A model generated the notes under the pieces. The model was not told the origin of the DNA and did not search any database. It saw only the letters and a list, made by a program, of their open reading frames with translations. A stretch of DNA of 21,646 nt from a virus: the IMG/VR virus record IMGVR_UViG_3300047666_000656, positions 1 through 21,646 of that record, one strand, 5' to 3'. Positions 8,673 through 15,004 of the stretch are shown one piece after another. Position 1 is the first letter of the stretch. Each line of letters begins with the position of its first letter. The position numbers were made by a program, and so were the translations under genes.

Positions 8673-11159
8673 ATGGCTATCACACCAATTTCAAACGCAG
8701 TTATACAATACAGCAAAAACGCTTCTGGCGCATCTGCTAGCGATTACTACTTAAAACTATATGCCGCTAGCACTTCAACACCTATTAGCATGTATAGCCT
8801 TGCTGATGGCACAGGTGCTTTAGCTAAGTGCCAAATAAACAGCCTTGGTTTTCCTGAAAACGGCTCAGATGCGGTGTTTATTCCCTATATTGACCAAAAA
8901 TATCGAATGGTCTTATACACAAACGCAACAGATGCAGATGCTAACACTTTCGCTAATGCTGTTTTTGATATTGATGATGTGCCACAACAATCAATTGATC
9001 TAGACTATTTAAAGCCGCTAGCAACAATAGTTGCATTAAGAGCCGCAAACCTAACAAGTATAAATTCAGTTCAAACATTGGGCTATTATGCGGCTGGTGA
9101 TGGCGGTTCAGCTTTATATCGAGCAGATTTAACAGATACAACAAGCGCAGATGATGGGTTCTTAGTTATTCTATCGAACGATAGCATAAGATTTAAGCTT
9201 ATCTATGAAGATGTTTTAAATGTGAAATGGGCGGGCTCTGTTGGTGATTCTACCACAGACGATTTAGCAGAAATTCAAAAGGTAATTGATGAAGCTAAAG
9301 CTCTATCATTATCTTATCAGCAATCTTCAGAAAGTAAGGCTAACAGACCTGCAGTTACAGTATTCTTTCCGCCCGCTGATGGTTATCGAGTTTCAGCAGC
9401 TATGACGTGCGATGATCCTATTTCAATGAAATTTGACGGTGGTGGACGTACTTTAATAAGACCTGATAACTTTAATGATTACCCTTTGAAGCTTTCCGGT
9501 GAAATATACAGCATGGAAATTAGAGGCTTCAACTTTGAATCCACACAAGCAGGCTGTATTAATGTAGAGGGCGACAATGTAAGCGCTTCAAGGGTTCTTG
9601 TGTATGATTGCAGGTTTATGGCTGATAACTACGATCATAACACTGGGATAGGCATTCGCTACAGAATGCGAAGCTCTCAGTTATTAGTGCAAAGAACATA
9701 TTTTAATCGAATTGCACATCCTGTTCATAACCGTGAATGCGACTTTGTAACCTTCAACGATAACTGTTGGTTTGGGTTTGCGTTTGAGGCCGTTTACGCT
9801 GATAGAGACGGTTACATTAGAAATGATTCTGGCTTTATGAGAGTTGATAATTGTCTATTTGCGGGCGGCCCTGCTGATAATCCTGTTGGTGTTGGTGGTT
9901 ATGAACCTGCAGGAAGAACAAACGGCACAGAGATTGCGTATTTCAATATTGGCGAAGAAACGCCAAGTGGTGATGTGACAGAAACGCGATCAAGGCTATC
10001 TATTAGAAACACGCGAATAGGCTTTGAGCAGGGCGCGGGCGCATTAGTGAACTATTTCACGCCTTATGTGGGTAGCGGTACTGATTACAGATCAGGTATA
10101 TTTATTGATAATATAATCTCTCAACCCAGAGAAGAAAAAGAATTTAGTGTTGATGGTGTAGAGATTGCTTATCTAATCCGTTTATTTACCATGCCGAATT
10201 ATATAAATATAAACGGTATGCATGGCAGCGCAGGCAATATTGGCGTTTTATGTGCTGGCTCAACGACCACACTAAAAGCTTTGCGCGAATCAATTGGTGT
10301 GCCAGTAAACTATAATAGCAATTTGGCAGATTTAGAAGATCAAACTGCATCTAATCAATATGATGTTAAGGGTATTGCTGCTGTAAACACTTATATGATT
10401 GTGAGTAAGCCTACTGCTACGATTAACTTTGCAGCCGGGTACGCAACAGGCACAGGTGTCACAATGGTAGTAGATGCTTTGATAAAAGCTATTGCTATTG
10501 GTGACGTGCTTACTTTTGCAACAGGTAGCGGTGTATTTACATTAACAGCAGATGCAGCAAAGGGGGCTACCTCTATTGTTGGCGATCTAGTCACAGCCGC
10601 CGTTATAGATGATGAAGTTGGAACAGGCCAACCGACAGTAGAAGAAAATCAAAAGTGGTTAGAATTATTTAACAAGTTTAATTATTTCTTTGCTTCTGAC
10701 TTCCCGCTTCCAACTTCGGCGGGCGATGCGACAGAGATTAATATTGATACTTGGTTTACTGGATTTGAAACGGCTGAAAGCTCAGTATTTAAAGTTCGCG
10801 GCGGCGTTCATACGGCAACAGCGACATTTAACACGCTTGCAACAGCGGGTGTTTTTGGTGTTATATCAATAACAAATGAAAATAACACCTCGAACGATAT
10901 TATTACGCCATATTTTGATTCAATGATTGATTATAGCGCTCAACTTGCAAGCATAGAGATAACGCCATTCTTTCTGGTGGCGGGTTCCCCAGCGGCCACA
11001 ATGACACAAGCACAAGCGGCGGCGGGGGCTACTTTAAGACTCAGAATAAGACACGCTGTAAGCCCAGGATCTTCTAATATTAGATGTCGAGGCTTTATGA
11101 TTAAGCCAATTCAAGACGAATTTAAAAGTCGTCAGATTGGCGGCTTTGTTCAGTCTTAA
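8673..11159 (+). CDS. Tailspike with pectate-lyase-like beta helix
   Basis: This 828-residue receptor-binding and probable polysaccharide-degrading protein has three parts. Residues 1-~105 resemble phage tailspike head-binding domains (ISMYSLADGTGALAKCQINS...PYIDQKYRMVLYT). After a neck, VKWAGSVGDSTTDDLAEIQK (~184-203) is the standard entry to the right-handed parallel beta helix of the pectate lyase superfamily. Repeated Asn/Gly-rich rungs continue to ~560. A short beta module (~581-650, TINFAAGYATGTGV) and a beta-rich C-terminal domain (~660-828) follow. The catalytic residues cannot be assigned by eye. It is the last gene of the late operon, starts two bases after the gp16-like gene, and its final 38 bases overlap the convergent gene. 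Confidence 0.88.
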   Translation: MAITPISNAVIQYSKNASGASASDYYLKLYAASTSTPISMYSLADGTGALAKCQINSLGFPENGSDAVFIPYIDQKYRMVLYTNATDADANTFANAVFDIDDVPQQSIDLDYLKPLATIVALRAANLTSINSVQTLGYYAAGDGGSALYRADLTDTTSADDGFLVILSNDSIRFKLIYEDVLNVKWAGSVGDSTTDDLAEIQKVIDEAKALSLSYQQSSESKANRPAVTVFFPPADGYRVSAAMTCDDPISMKFDGGGRTLIRPDNFNDYPLKLSGEIYSMEIRGFNFESTQAGCINVEGDNVSASRVLVYDCRFMADNYDHNTGIGIRYRMRSSQLLVQRTYFNRIAHPVHNRECDFVTFNDNCWFGFAFEAVYADRDGYIRNDSGFMRVDNCLFAGGPADNPVGVGGYEPAGRTNGTEIAYFNIGEETPSGDVTETRSRLSIRNTRIGFEQGAGALVNYFTPYVGSGTDYRSGIFIDNIISQPREEKEFSVDGVEIAYLIRLFTMPNYININGMHGSAGNIGVLCAGSTTTLKALRESIGVPVNYNSNLADLEDQTASNQYDVKGIAAVNTYMIVSKPTATINFAAGYATGTGVTMVVDALIKAIAIGDVLTFATGSGVFTLTADAAKGATSIVGDLVTAAVIDDEVGTGQPTVEENQKWLELFNKFNYFFASDFPLPTSAGDATEINIDTWFTGFETAESSVFKVRGGVHTATATFNTLATAGVFGVISITNENNTSNDIITPYFDSMIDYSAQLASIEITPFFLVAGSPAATMTQAQAAAGATLRLRIRHAVSPGSSNIRCRGFMIKPIQDEFKSRQIGGFVQS

Positions 11160-11478
11160 CGTGAATATAAGGCTTGCCGTTTGTCTCGTTTATTCGCATG
11201 TTTTCAGAGTGCATATGTTCTCTAAGTTTGCGTTTAAACGAGTCTGACTTTTCATTAATAAACATGCTAAGTATTAGTTTTTCACAAGCATCTAGTCGGG
11301 AAAGTTCTTTATAAGCATCAGCAAGTTTTCCGTTTAAAAACTCAATTTCTTTATCTGTGCGAGCTTCAAGGTCAAACTTATCACAGACATTATTAAACAA
11401 ATCAATTTTCCAGATTTTGCCAGATTTAGGTTTGTTGTATTTATCTGCTATAGTTTCAAGCAGTATTTGATCATTCAT
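11122..11478 (-). CDS. Hypothetical charged helical protein
   Basis: This 118-residue protein is highly charged and predicted mostly helical (KEIEFLNGKLADAYKELSRL, DSFKRKLREHMHSENMRINE). It has no signal peptide or membrane segment. Its end overlaps the last 38 bases of the tailspike gene on the other strand. Its start lies 25 bases from the divergent peptidase start. The ribosome site AAGG is part of a palindrome shared with that gene. It is the far end of the leftward operon. I do not recognise it. Coding on this strand is supported by the good ribosome site and by the absence of a competing rightward frame. Confidence 0.65.
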   Translation of the reverse strand: MNDQILLETIADKYNKPKSGKIWKIDLFNNVCDKFDLEARTDKEIEFLNGKLADAYKELSRLDACEKLILSMFINEKSDSFKRKLREHMHSENMRINETNGKPYIHVKTEQSRQSDDF

Positions 11479-11486
11479 TTTTAAAT

Positions 11487-11496
11487 CCTTATAAGG
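11487..11496. promoter_or_regulatory. Palindromic Shine-Dalgarno shared by two divergent genes
   Basis: CCTTATAAGG is a perfect 10-bp palindrome. On the plus strand its AAGG lies 7 bases before the ATG of the M23 peptidase (11504). On the minus strand its AAGG lies 8 bases before the ATG at 11478. The 25-base gap has no room for separate promoters, so transcripts for both genes must come from further away and overlap in antisense. Confidence 0.7.
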
Positions 11497-11503
11497 TTAT
11501 ATT

Positions 11504-11908
11504 ATGATTAAAATTATACCACCAGACAGAGGACAAGACTGTCACGGCTCAGGCGCTTATTTAGCGTCAAGAGGCTCACGAACACACAACGGAGTAGATA
11601 AGGCTTGCTTAGTCGGCTCTGTCGTCCTGTCGTGCTCTGTGGGGCTTGTGACTAAAATAGGCATTGTTTATTCTGATCCTGAAAAGGCGCGGTTTCGATA
11701 TGTCCAAGTTACAAATCCACTTGGCTATAACTTGCGGTTTTTCTATCTCGATCCTTGCGTTAGTGTAGGTGATGAAATAGGGCGTGATCAGCCTCTTGGT
11801 ACAGTTCAAGAGCTACCTTACGAGGGAATCACACCACATTTTCATTTCGAGATAAAGAAAGACGGTAAATTTATTGATCCTGATAAGTTTCTAAAAAGCT
11901 TTAGCTAA
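11504..11908 (+). CDS. M23-family metallopeptidase, probable endolysin
   Basis: This 134-residue protein is a single LytM/M23 zinc peptidase domain, expected to cut peptide crosslinks of peptidoglycan. The zinc ligands are visible: H28xxxD32 (THNGVD) and H112xH114 followed by FE (PHFHFE). Between them, DEIGRDQPLGTVQELP corresponds to the usual 'VGdxVxxGqxiG' strand. The usual YxHL histidine is replaced: the equivalent segment reads FFYLDP, with Tyr81 in that place, a variant I believe is common in phage members. It has no signal peptide, membrane anchor or wall-binding domain, so release would need a holin or it acts during entry. It is the only rightward gene within the leftward operon, and overlaps its right-hand neighbour by 18 bases. 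Confidence 0.85.
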   Translation: MIKIIPPDRGQDCHGSGAYLASRGSRTHNGVDKACLVGSVVLSCSVGLVTKIGIVYSDPEKARFRYVQVTNPLGYNLRFFYLDPCVSVGDEIGRDQPLGTVQELPYEGITPHFHFEIKKDGKFIDPDKFLKSFS

Positions 11909-12274
11909 AGATTCTTGTTTAATTTCTAAAATCGTTTGTTTGAAGTCTTTTGCAAACTGAAATTTATTTAATGGTTCGGAATAGGCGCCGATCATTTGAT
12001 AATTTTCAGATAGCAAAAGTTCAACTCGTTTATCGTTGCCAGTAGTCGTAACTTCGTCTTCTTTTACCAAAACAAAAACCAGTTTATTTGTTTTAAGCTG
12101 TGTTTTAATATTAGTAGAAACTCGATTAATCGTTTTTGAAATGTCTTTCGATTCCTCGTTTTTATTTTTGTAATACAATAACCGACTTTCAAAAGCGTGA
12201 ATTATTTTTCGAGCTTCACCGTTCCCGAAGTCTTCAATGTATGGAGAAAGTCTTTCGTATAATTCTGAACTCAT
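11891..12274 (-). CDS. Hypothetical protein
   Basis: This 127-residue protein has a helical N-terminal half (ELYERLSPYIEDFGNGEARK, RLLYYKNKNEESKDISKTIN) and a beta/helix C-terminal half (NKLVFVLVKEDEVTTTGNDK...AKDFKQTILEIKQESLAKAF). It has no membrane segment or cysteine pair. A good ribosome site (AGAGGA) lies seven bases before the ATG. Its 3' end overlaps the convergent peptidase gene by 18 bases. It could be a regulator or host-takeover protein, but nothing in the sequence says which. I do not recognise the family. Confidence 0.65.
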   Translation of the reverse strand: MSSELYERLSPYIEDFGNGEARKIIHAFESRLLYYKNKNEESKDISKTINRVSTNIKTQLKTNKLVFVLVKEDEVTTTGNDKRVELLLSENYQMIGAYSEPLNKFQFAKDFKQTILEIKQESLAKAF

Positions 12275-12301
12275 GATTTAATCCTCTTTTACGACAAATA
12301 A

Positions 12302-12454
12302 TTACAATTTAGGTTTGCCGTCGATGTTTTTACAATGGCCTATTGCTTTTGGCGCAGGTCTACCAAATTTACAGCACCAGTTATTATGTTTTCCATCTTT
12401 TACGCCTTTTGACCAGTGGTGAGGGCATTCTCTGCAATGTCTTGGTTGTGCCAT
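12302..12454 (-). CDS. Small Cys/His-rich (zinc-ribbon-like) protein
   Basis: This 50-residue protein starts at the ATG that follows AAGGAG with normal spacing. It contains CRECPHH (C7, C10, H12, H13), a CC pair (C27, C28) and C41, which could bind one zinc. A longer frame exists upstream to 12547, but it runs through the tRNA-like sequence and lacks a ribosome site, so I reject it as the true start. Small proteins of this kind are common in phage early operons, and their function is generally unknown. Confidence 0.7.
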   Translation of the reverse strand: MAQPRHCRECPHHWSKGVKDGKHNNWCCKFGRPAPKAIGHCKNIDGKPKL

Positions 12455-12493
12455 TCCTAACTCCTTCTTGTTCGACAAATTATATATATTTAA

Positions 12494-12522
12494 TGGAGCG
12501 GGGAAAGGGATTCGAACCCCTC
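12494..12522 (-). other. 3' half of a tRNA (T-arm, acceptor strand, CCA): possible attP core
   Basis: Read leftward, the sequence holds T-stem AGGGG, T-loop TTCGAAT, T-stem CCCTT, acceptor strand TCCCCGC, a T discriminator and an encoded CCA. This is a textbook tRNA 3' end; TCCCCGC-T-CCA resembles bacterial tRNA-Gly ends. No proper anticodon or D arm precedes it at normal distance. A matching 5' acceptor strand, GCGGGGG, occurs at 12631-12625, which gives 7 bp (one G-U), but ~120 bases separate the two. The rest of the 12455-12655 gap has no gene. It contains CAGTC/GACTG arms around the palindrome GGTTGCGCAACC. Either this is a phage attachment core copied from a host tRNA gene, or a decayed or inserted tRNA. 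Confidence 0.6.
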
Positions 12523-12655
12523 TAAGCCAGTCATTATGGTTGCGCAACCTTTAAGACTGTTTGAATGCTTTACCCAACACTTACCAAAAATGAAACTATG
12601 ATCACTTGTTTTTATCTCAATAAGCCCCCGCTTAAACCCTTTTAACAACAATTAT

Positions 12656-12892
12656 TTAAGTCTGAGTGCCGCAAATCATGCACTTTTTTTGCATATCAAT
12701 ATTTAATAGACAGGCATGATTATCATCATTACTTTCTAATATTAGACTTTTTACCTTCAAATCTAACTCACCAGATATGGCAAGTAATTCTTTGTTTTTC
12801 GCTTCAAGAGATAAAAACTTATCAGCTAGTTCTTCATGCGAATATGCGCTAATCACATCGCAAATATCTTTCGTGCTATTTTTCTGCTTCAT
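12656..12892 (-). CDS. Small coiled-coil protein with C-terminal CxxC
   Basis: Starting at MKQKNST gives 78 residues. The longer frame to 12964 runs deep into the upstream gene, so I take this start, which overlaps that gene by 17 bases. Residues ~20-50 form a heptad-like helix (EELADKFLSLEAKNKELLAI). The protein ends in KKCMICGTQT, a CxxC pair. The ribosome site is weak (AGGG), so translation may be coupled to the preceding gene. Function unknown. Confidence 0.55.
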   Translation of the reverse strand: MKQKNSTKDICDVISAYSHEELADKFLSLEAKNKELLAISGELDLKVKSLILESNDDNHACLLNIDMQKKCMICGTQT

Positions 12893-13088
12893 CTTTAAAA
12901 CCCTGCTTTTTAAACCAGTTCTCATGCATCGAGTAAAAATTGTCACACTCGAAACCTTCACCAATTACGTTATTTTTTGGCGTAAAACTAGACATACTTT
13001 GTCGTTTCGGATGCGGTTTTGCTTGCTGTCTGTAACAATAACTTCGAGCATAACAAGCGCTATTAACGCACATTGTTATATCAGCCAT
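12876..13088 (-). CDS. Small Cys-rich phage protein
   Basis: This 70-residue protein begins MADITMCVNSACYARSYCYR, with C7, C12 and C18, and has a further cysteine at 48. The pattern 'ITMC...C....CYR..A.P...RQS..F' recurs in small early phage proteins of unknown function and suggests a metal or disulfide knot. A good ribosome site (GGGAGA) precedes the ATG. It is followed by an overlapping coiled-coil gene. Confidence 0.7.
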   Translation of the reverse strand: MADITMCVNSACYARSYCYRQQAKPHPKRQSMSSFTPKNNVIGEGFECDNFYSMHENWFKKQGFKDEAEK

Positions 13089-13114
13089 TTTTAACTTCTC
13101 CCTTTCGACATTTC

Positions 13115-13306
13115 TTAGATTTGGTTTAAATATTTATCGGCAAACTCTCTTGCCTTTTCATCTGTTGCGCCCCACTTACAAGCAGCATCATAAGAATTTA
13201 TCCAGACGATTTTTTCTAACATTTCAGCTTTTTCTCCATAACCCTCTAAAGCTTTGCCAAAATCACCGCAAGCATGATCTTGCTTTAATTGTTCGCTTAA
13301 TTTCAT
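13115..13306 (-). CDS. Hypothetical 63-aa protein
   Basis: A strong ribosome site (GGAGG) lies eight bases before the ATG. The protein is predicted helical (KALEGYGEKAEMLEKIVWIN, DEKAREFADKYLNQI) and has two cysteines and no membrane segment. It sits between other short leftward genes with small gaps. Function not recognisable. Confidence 0.65.
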   Translation of the reverse strand: MKLSEQLKQDHACGDFGKALEGYGEKAEMLEKIVWINSYDAACKWGATDEKAREFADKYLNQI

Positions 13307-13330
13307 TACTCAAACCTCCGACATATTCGC

Positions 13331-13516
13331 TTAAATACTAAACTTATGCTTAGCGCCATCTTTTATACCGCTTTCGCCTGTTTTGACTTGCTCGACGTTT
13401 CCGCCATCTTTAAAGAAAGCTTTCATCTGGGCTTTGATAATCTTGCTTTCTTCTTTTTGAATTCTCATGATGCGGCCGTGTGACATTGCCTCTCCTGGCT
13501 TTAGTAGTGTGCTCAT
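13331..13516 (-). CDS. Hypothetical basic 61-aa protein
   Basis: The protein is rich in Lys and Gly with a central basic helix (MRIQKEESKIIKAQMKAFFK), so nucleic-acid binding is possible but not shown. Its ATG overlaps the stop of the upstream TTG-start gene, and GGAG lies eight bases upstream. A competing frame at 13410-13601 has no ribosome site and I reject it. Confidence 0.6.
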   Translation of the reverse strand: MSTLLKPGEAMSHGRIMRIQKEESKIIKAQMKAFFKDGGNVEQVKTGESGIKDGAKHKFSI

Positions 13517-13653
13517 CGTGGAAACTCCATAGTCTTATTAATGAATGCCATTTGCAGCGCCGTAACTTGGCTTGTGTGCATTGTTTCTTGCTTCTGGCCA
13601 TAATGGTCTGTGAACTCGCAAAACCACCAGCCTGCTAAATTATATAGTTTCAA
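13513..13653 (-). CDS. Small phage protein with a TTG start
   Basis: This 46-residue protein fills the gap between two overlapping genes. The TTG start is eight bases after AAGGAG and overlaps the preceding stop (TTGA). Its own TGA overlaps the next ATG. The sequence (LAGWWFCEFTDHYGQKQETM...TSQVTALQMAFINKTMEF) has normal residue use and no stops, and its WFCEFTD and SQVTALQMAFI blocks look like a conserved small phage protein. Function unknown. Confidence 0.65.
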   Translation of the reverse strand: MKLYNLAGWWFCEFTDHYGQKQETMHTSQVTALQMAFINKTMEFPR

Positions 13654-13829
13654 AATGCGTGACTCCTTAACATAAGTGGTAGGTCGTTTTCTATTATGCC
13701 TAAAAGATCAACATAGAATGATTTTTCTTGTTGTTCAAACTCTTCTATTGCAGAAGCAACAGATTCAGAAGTAATGGTTTCATGTAAAACTAAGCAGCCT
13801 TGCGAGTATGTTATTTCGTAAGCTTTCAT
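13650..13829 (-). CDS. Hypothetical 59-aa protein
   Basis: I start it at MKAYEITYS, because GGGGGA lies at proper distance. The in-frame ATG at 13859 falls inside the inverted repeat and promoter region and has no ribosome site. The protein looks like a small alpha/beta fold (KAYEITYSQGCLVLHETITS followed by a helix ESVASAIEEFEQQEKSFYVD). It is the first gene after the internal promoter and is coupled by TTGA to the TTG-start gene. Confidence 0.65.
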   Translation of the reverse strand: MKAYEITYSQGCLVLHETITSESVASAIEEFEQQEKSFYVDLLGIIENDLPLMLRSHAF

Positions 13830-13850
13830 CGTATATCCCCCGTTTCGATG

Positions 13851-13897
13851 TATAAACATTATCTCTTAATAGAATCATTGTAAAGATAATGTTTATA
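13851..13897. repeat. Perfect 14-bp inverted repeat (operator candidate)
   Basis: TATAAACATTATCT (13851-13864) and AGATAATGTTTATA (13884-13897) are exact reverse complements separated by 19 bases. One arm covers the -10 of a leftward promoter and the other starts at its -35, the geometry of a repressor site. As RNA it would also form a long AU-rich hairpin. It has no U tract, so it does not look like a terminator. Confidence 0.65.
13856..13884 (-). promoter_or_regulatory. Leftward promoter inside the early operon
   Basis: On the minus strand TTTACA (13884-13879) is followed after exactly 17 bases by TAATGT (13861-13856). The sequence across and after the -10 (TGTTTATACATC, 13858-13847) is identical to that of the leftward promoter at 17851. 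The first ATG lies about 27 bases beyond the -10. The -10 itself is a weak match. Confidence 0.45.
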
Positions 13898-13907
13898 TTA
13901 ATTGTGT

Positions 13908-14267
13908 TTATACGTCTGTTGGATCTGGTGCGTTACATCCAGCACTACTTCTCACATATAAATGGGTCTCCTGATAATCATCGCCACCCATAAGGCGAAC
14001 TAAAAGACTGCCTAACTCAAATTCATCTTTATCAACGACTTCTGACAGATCAATGCCGAAATCAAGCTTAAATTCACTTTCGCCTTTTTTCATGACATAT
14101 ATTCCCGCCATATTTACACCTTCAGGATCTATATTTTCAAAATGGCAGTGCATTAAAGGCTGACCATCTTTGTATATTGTGTAATAGTTCTGCGCATCCC
14201 ATAACAGGAAATCAAACGCTGCTGTTGTTGGAATAACGTTCTTTTTAAAATTTGTTACATTGCTCAT
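13908..14267 (-). CDS. Hypothetical acidic 119-aa protein
   Basis: The protein has a mixed alpha/beta pattern (FDFLLWDAQNYYTIYKDGQP, VNMAGIYVMKKGESEFKLDF, DEFELGSLLVRLMGGDDYQE) and is acidic, which could suggest a soluble host-interacting protein. It has no membrane segment. The ribosome site is weak (GAGA). It ends 11 bases before the inverted repeat. I do not recognise the family. Confidence 0.6.
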   Translation of the reverse strand: MSNVTNFKKNVIPTTAAFDFLLWDAQNYYTIYKDGQPLMHCHFENIDPEGVNMAGIYVMKKGESEFKLDFGIDLSEVVDKDEFELGSLLVRLMGGDDYQETHLYVRSSAGCNAPDPTDV

Positions 14268-14283
14268 AATATTCTCGATTAAA

Positions 14284-14439
14284 TTATAAATAGTTAATTA
14301 TTAGGCTTATTTTCTTTGTTTTTTTAAATTCATTCCATATATCAGGCGGTATTTTATTAAGCCTATAACCTGTTTTAAATAGGTAAATACTTAGGCATGC
14401 CGAAATTATAGCTAGAAAACCGTACAATAAAACTTCCAT
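14284..14439 (-). CDS. Small single-pass membrane protein
   Basis: This 51-residue protein starts at the second ATG of GGGGAATGAAGATG, because the first lies only one base after the GGGG ribosome site. The sequence MEVLLYGFLAIISACLSIYL is one membrane helix; a basic, helical cytoplasmic tail (GYRLNKIPPDIWNEFKKTKK) follows. It could be a holin-like, spanin-like or inner-membrane regulator protein; nothing here decides. Confidence 0.6.
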   Translation of the reverse strand: MEVLLYGFLAIISACLSIYLFKTGYRLNKIPPDIWNEFKKTKKISLIINYL

Positions 14440-14451
14440 CTTCATTCCCCT

Positions 14452-14616
14452 TTATACGTCCTCAAATCGTTCTATTCTATCTATCACCCATGCAATTTTA
14501 TTAACCTGCTTTAAAGACTCATCAGCTTTTAATCTTGCCACGTTATATTCATTAGTCCAGTGTGCTAGAAGCTTTTTTAATAACCACATTTGCTTTTTTA
14601 ATAGCCACATTTTCAT
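14452..14616 (-). CDS. Small basic helical protein with an internal duplication
   Basis: This 54-residue protein follows GGGG at seven bases. Its first part repeats itself: MWLLKKQ then MWLLKKL, encoded by two adjacent 21-base units. The rest is a charged helix (ARLKADESLKQVNKIAWVID). The Trp/Leu/Lys start is amphipathic and might touch the membrane. Its stop (TAA) runs into the ribosome site of the next gene. Function unknown. Confidence 0.6.
   Translation of the reverse strand: MKMWLLKKQMWLLKKLLAHWTNEYNVARLKADESLKQVNKIAWVIDRIERFEDV
14569..14610 (-). repeat. Tandem 21-base duplication inside a gene
   Basis: Two adjacent copies, 14610-14590 and 14589-14569, share ATGTGG(C/T)TATTAAAAAAGC and differ at three positions. 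Both keep the reading frame and each supplies a possible ATG, so the protein has three candidate starts close together. Confidence 0.85.
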
Positions 14617-14642
14617 ACTCGGGCCCCTTTATTATCCATAAT

Positions 14643-14849
14643 TCACTCCTGATCATTCGCATATTCAATAGCATCTTCAACATCTAAAAACGGCATGGGC
14701 TTTTTGCATACAGGGCCCGATGGTGTGCCAGTTACTATTTGCAGGTACGTCCAGGCTCCAGCTTCATCGATCCAGTACGTTCTATATTTGTGCGTTTCGC
14801 TACTAGCCACTAGCTGAAGGCTTAGTTCTTCTGTTTCAAATTCAAGCAT
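14643..14849 (-). CDS. Hypothetical 68-aa protein
   Basis: This is a small acidic beta-rich protein (ELSLQLVASSETHKYRTYWI, GAWTYLQIVTGTPSGPVCKK) ending in a helix (LDVEDAIEYANDQE). The start follows AGGGGAATAAGC, the ribosome site type used across this arm. It lies just downstream of the ssb cluster. Function unknown. Confidence 0.65.
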   Translation of the reverse strand: MLEFETEELSLQLVASSETHKYRTYWIDEAGAWTYLQIVTGTPSGPVCKKPMPFLDVEDAIEYANDQE

Positions 14850-14863
14850 GCTTATTCCCCTGG

Positions 14864-15004
14864 TTATCGTTGAGCCACTATAAGCGGCTTCTGGTCAGGC
14901 TTTAGCTTGTTATCAAACCTATGTTCTAGGTTATCGACGCAAAGCTTTAGATCCTGACTGAGAAGGCTTACAAGTGGCGCGTTACATTTTGGGCAAGGTT
15001 GCAT
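14864..15004 (-). CDS. 46-aa CxxC protein coupled to ssb
   Basis: The ATG lies in a TAATG overlap with the ssb stop, and GGAG is present at the end of ssb. The protein begins MQPCPKCNAPLVSLLSQDLK, a typical half zinc ribbon (C4, C7) with another cysteine at 22. A charged helix and a short tail LIVAQR follow. It is possibly a nucleic-acid-binding partner of the recombination genes, judged only by position. Confidence 0.65.
   Translation of the reverse strand: MQPCPKCNAPLVSLLSQDLKLCVDNLEHRFDNKLKPDQKPLIVAQR

Noticed and set aside
10690-10872. 60-codon frame inside the tailspike gene
   Set aside because: It has Leu/Arg-rich out-of-frame composition and no ribosome site, and lies wholly within the tailspike.
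8673-11159. Diversity-generating retroelement, considered because the capsid resembles BPP-1
   Set aside because: There is no reverse transcriptase, no template repeat and no C-type lectin variable end on the tailspike in this window.
12455-12547. Upstream extension of the small Cys-rich gene to 12547
   Set aside because: The extension translates the tRNA-like sequence and lacks a ribosome site; ATG at 12454 follows AAGGAG.
12777-13094. 105-codon rightward frame over two small leftward genes
   Set aside because: It is hydrophobic shadow composition with no ribosome site; both leftward genes have better starts, and one has the conserved-looking Cys pattern.
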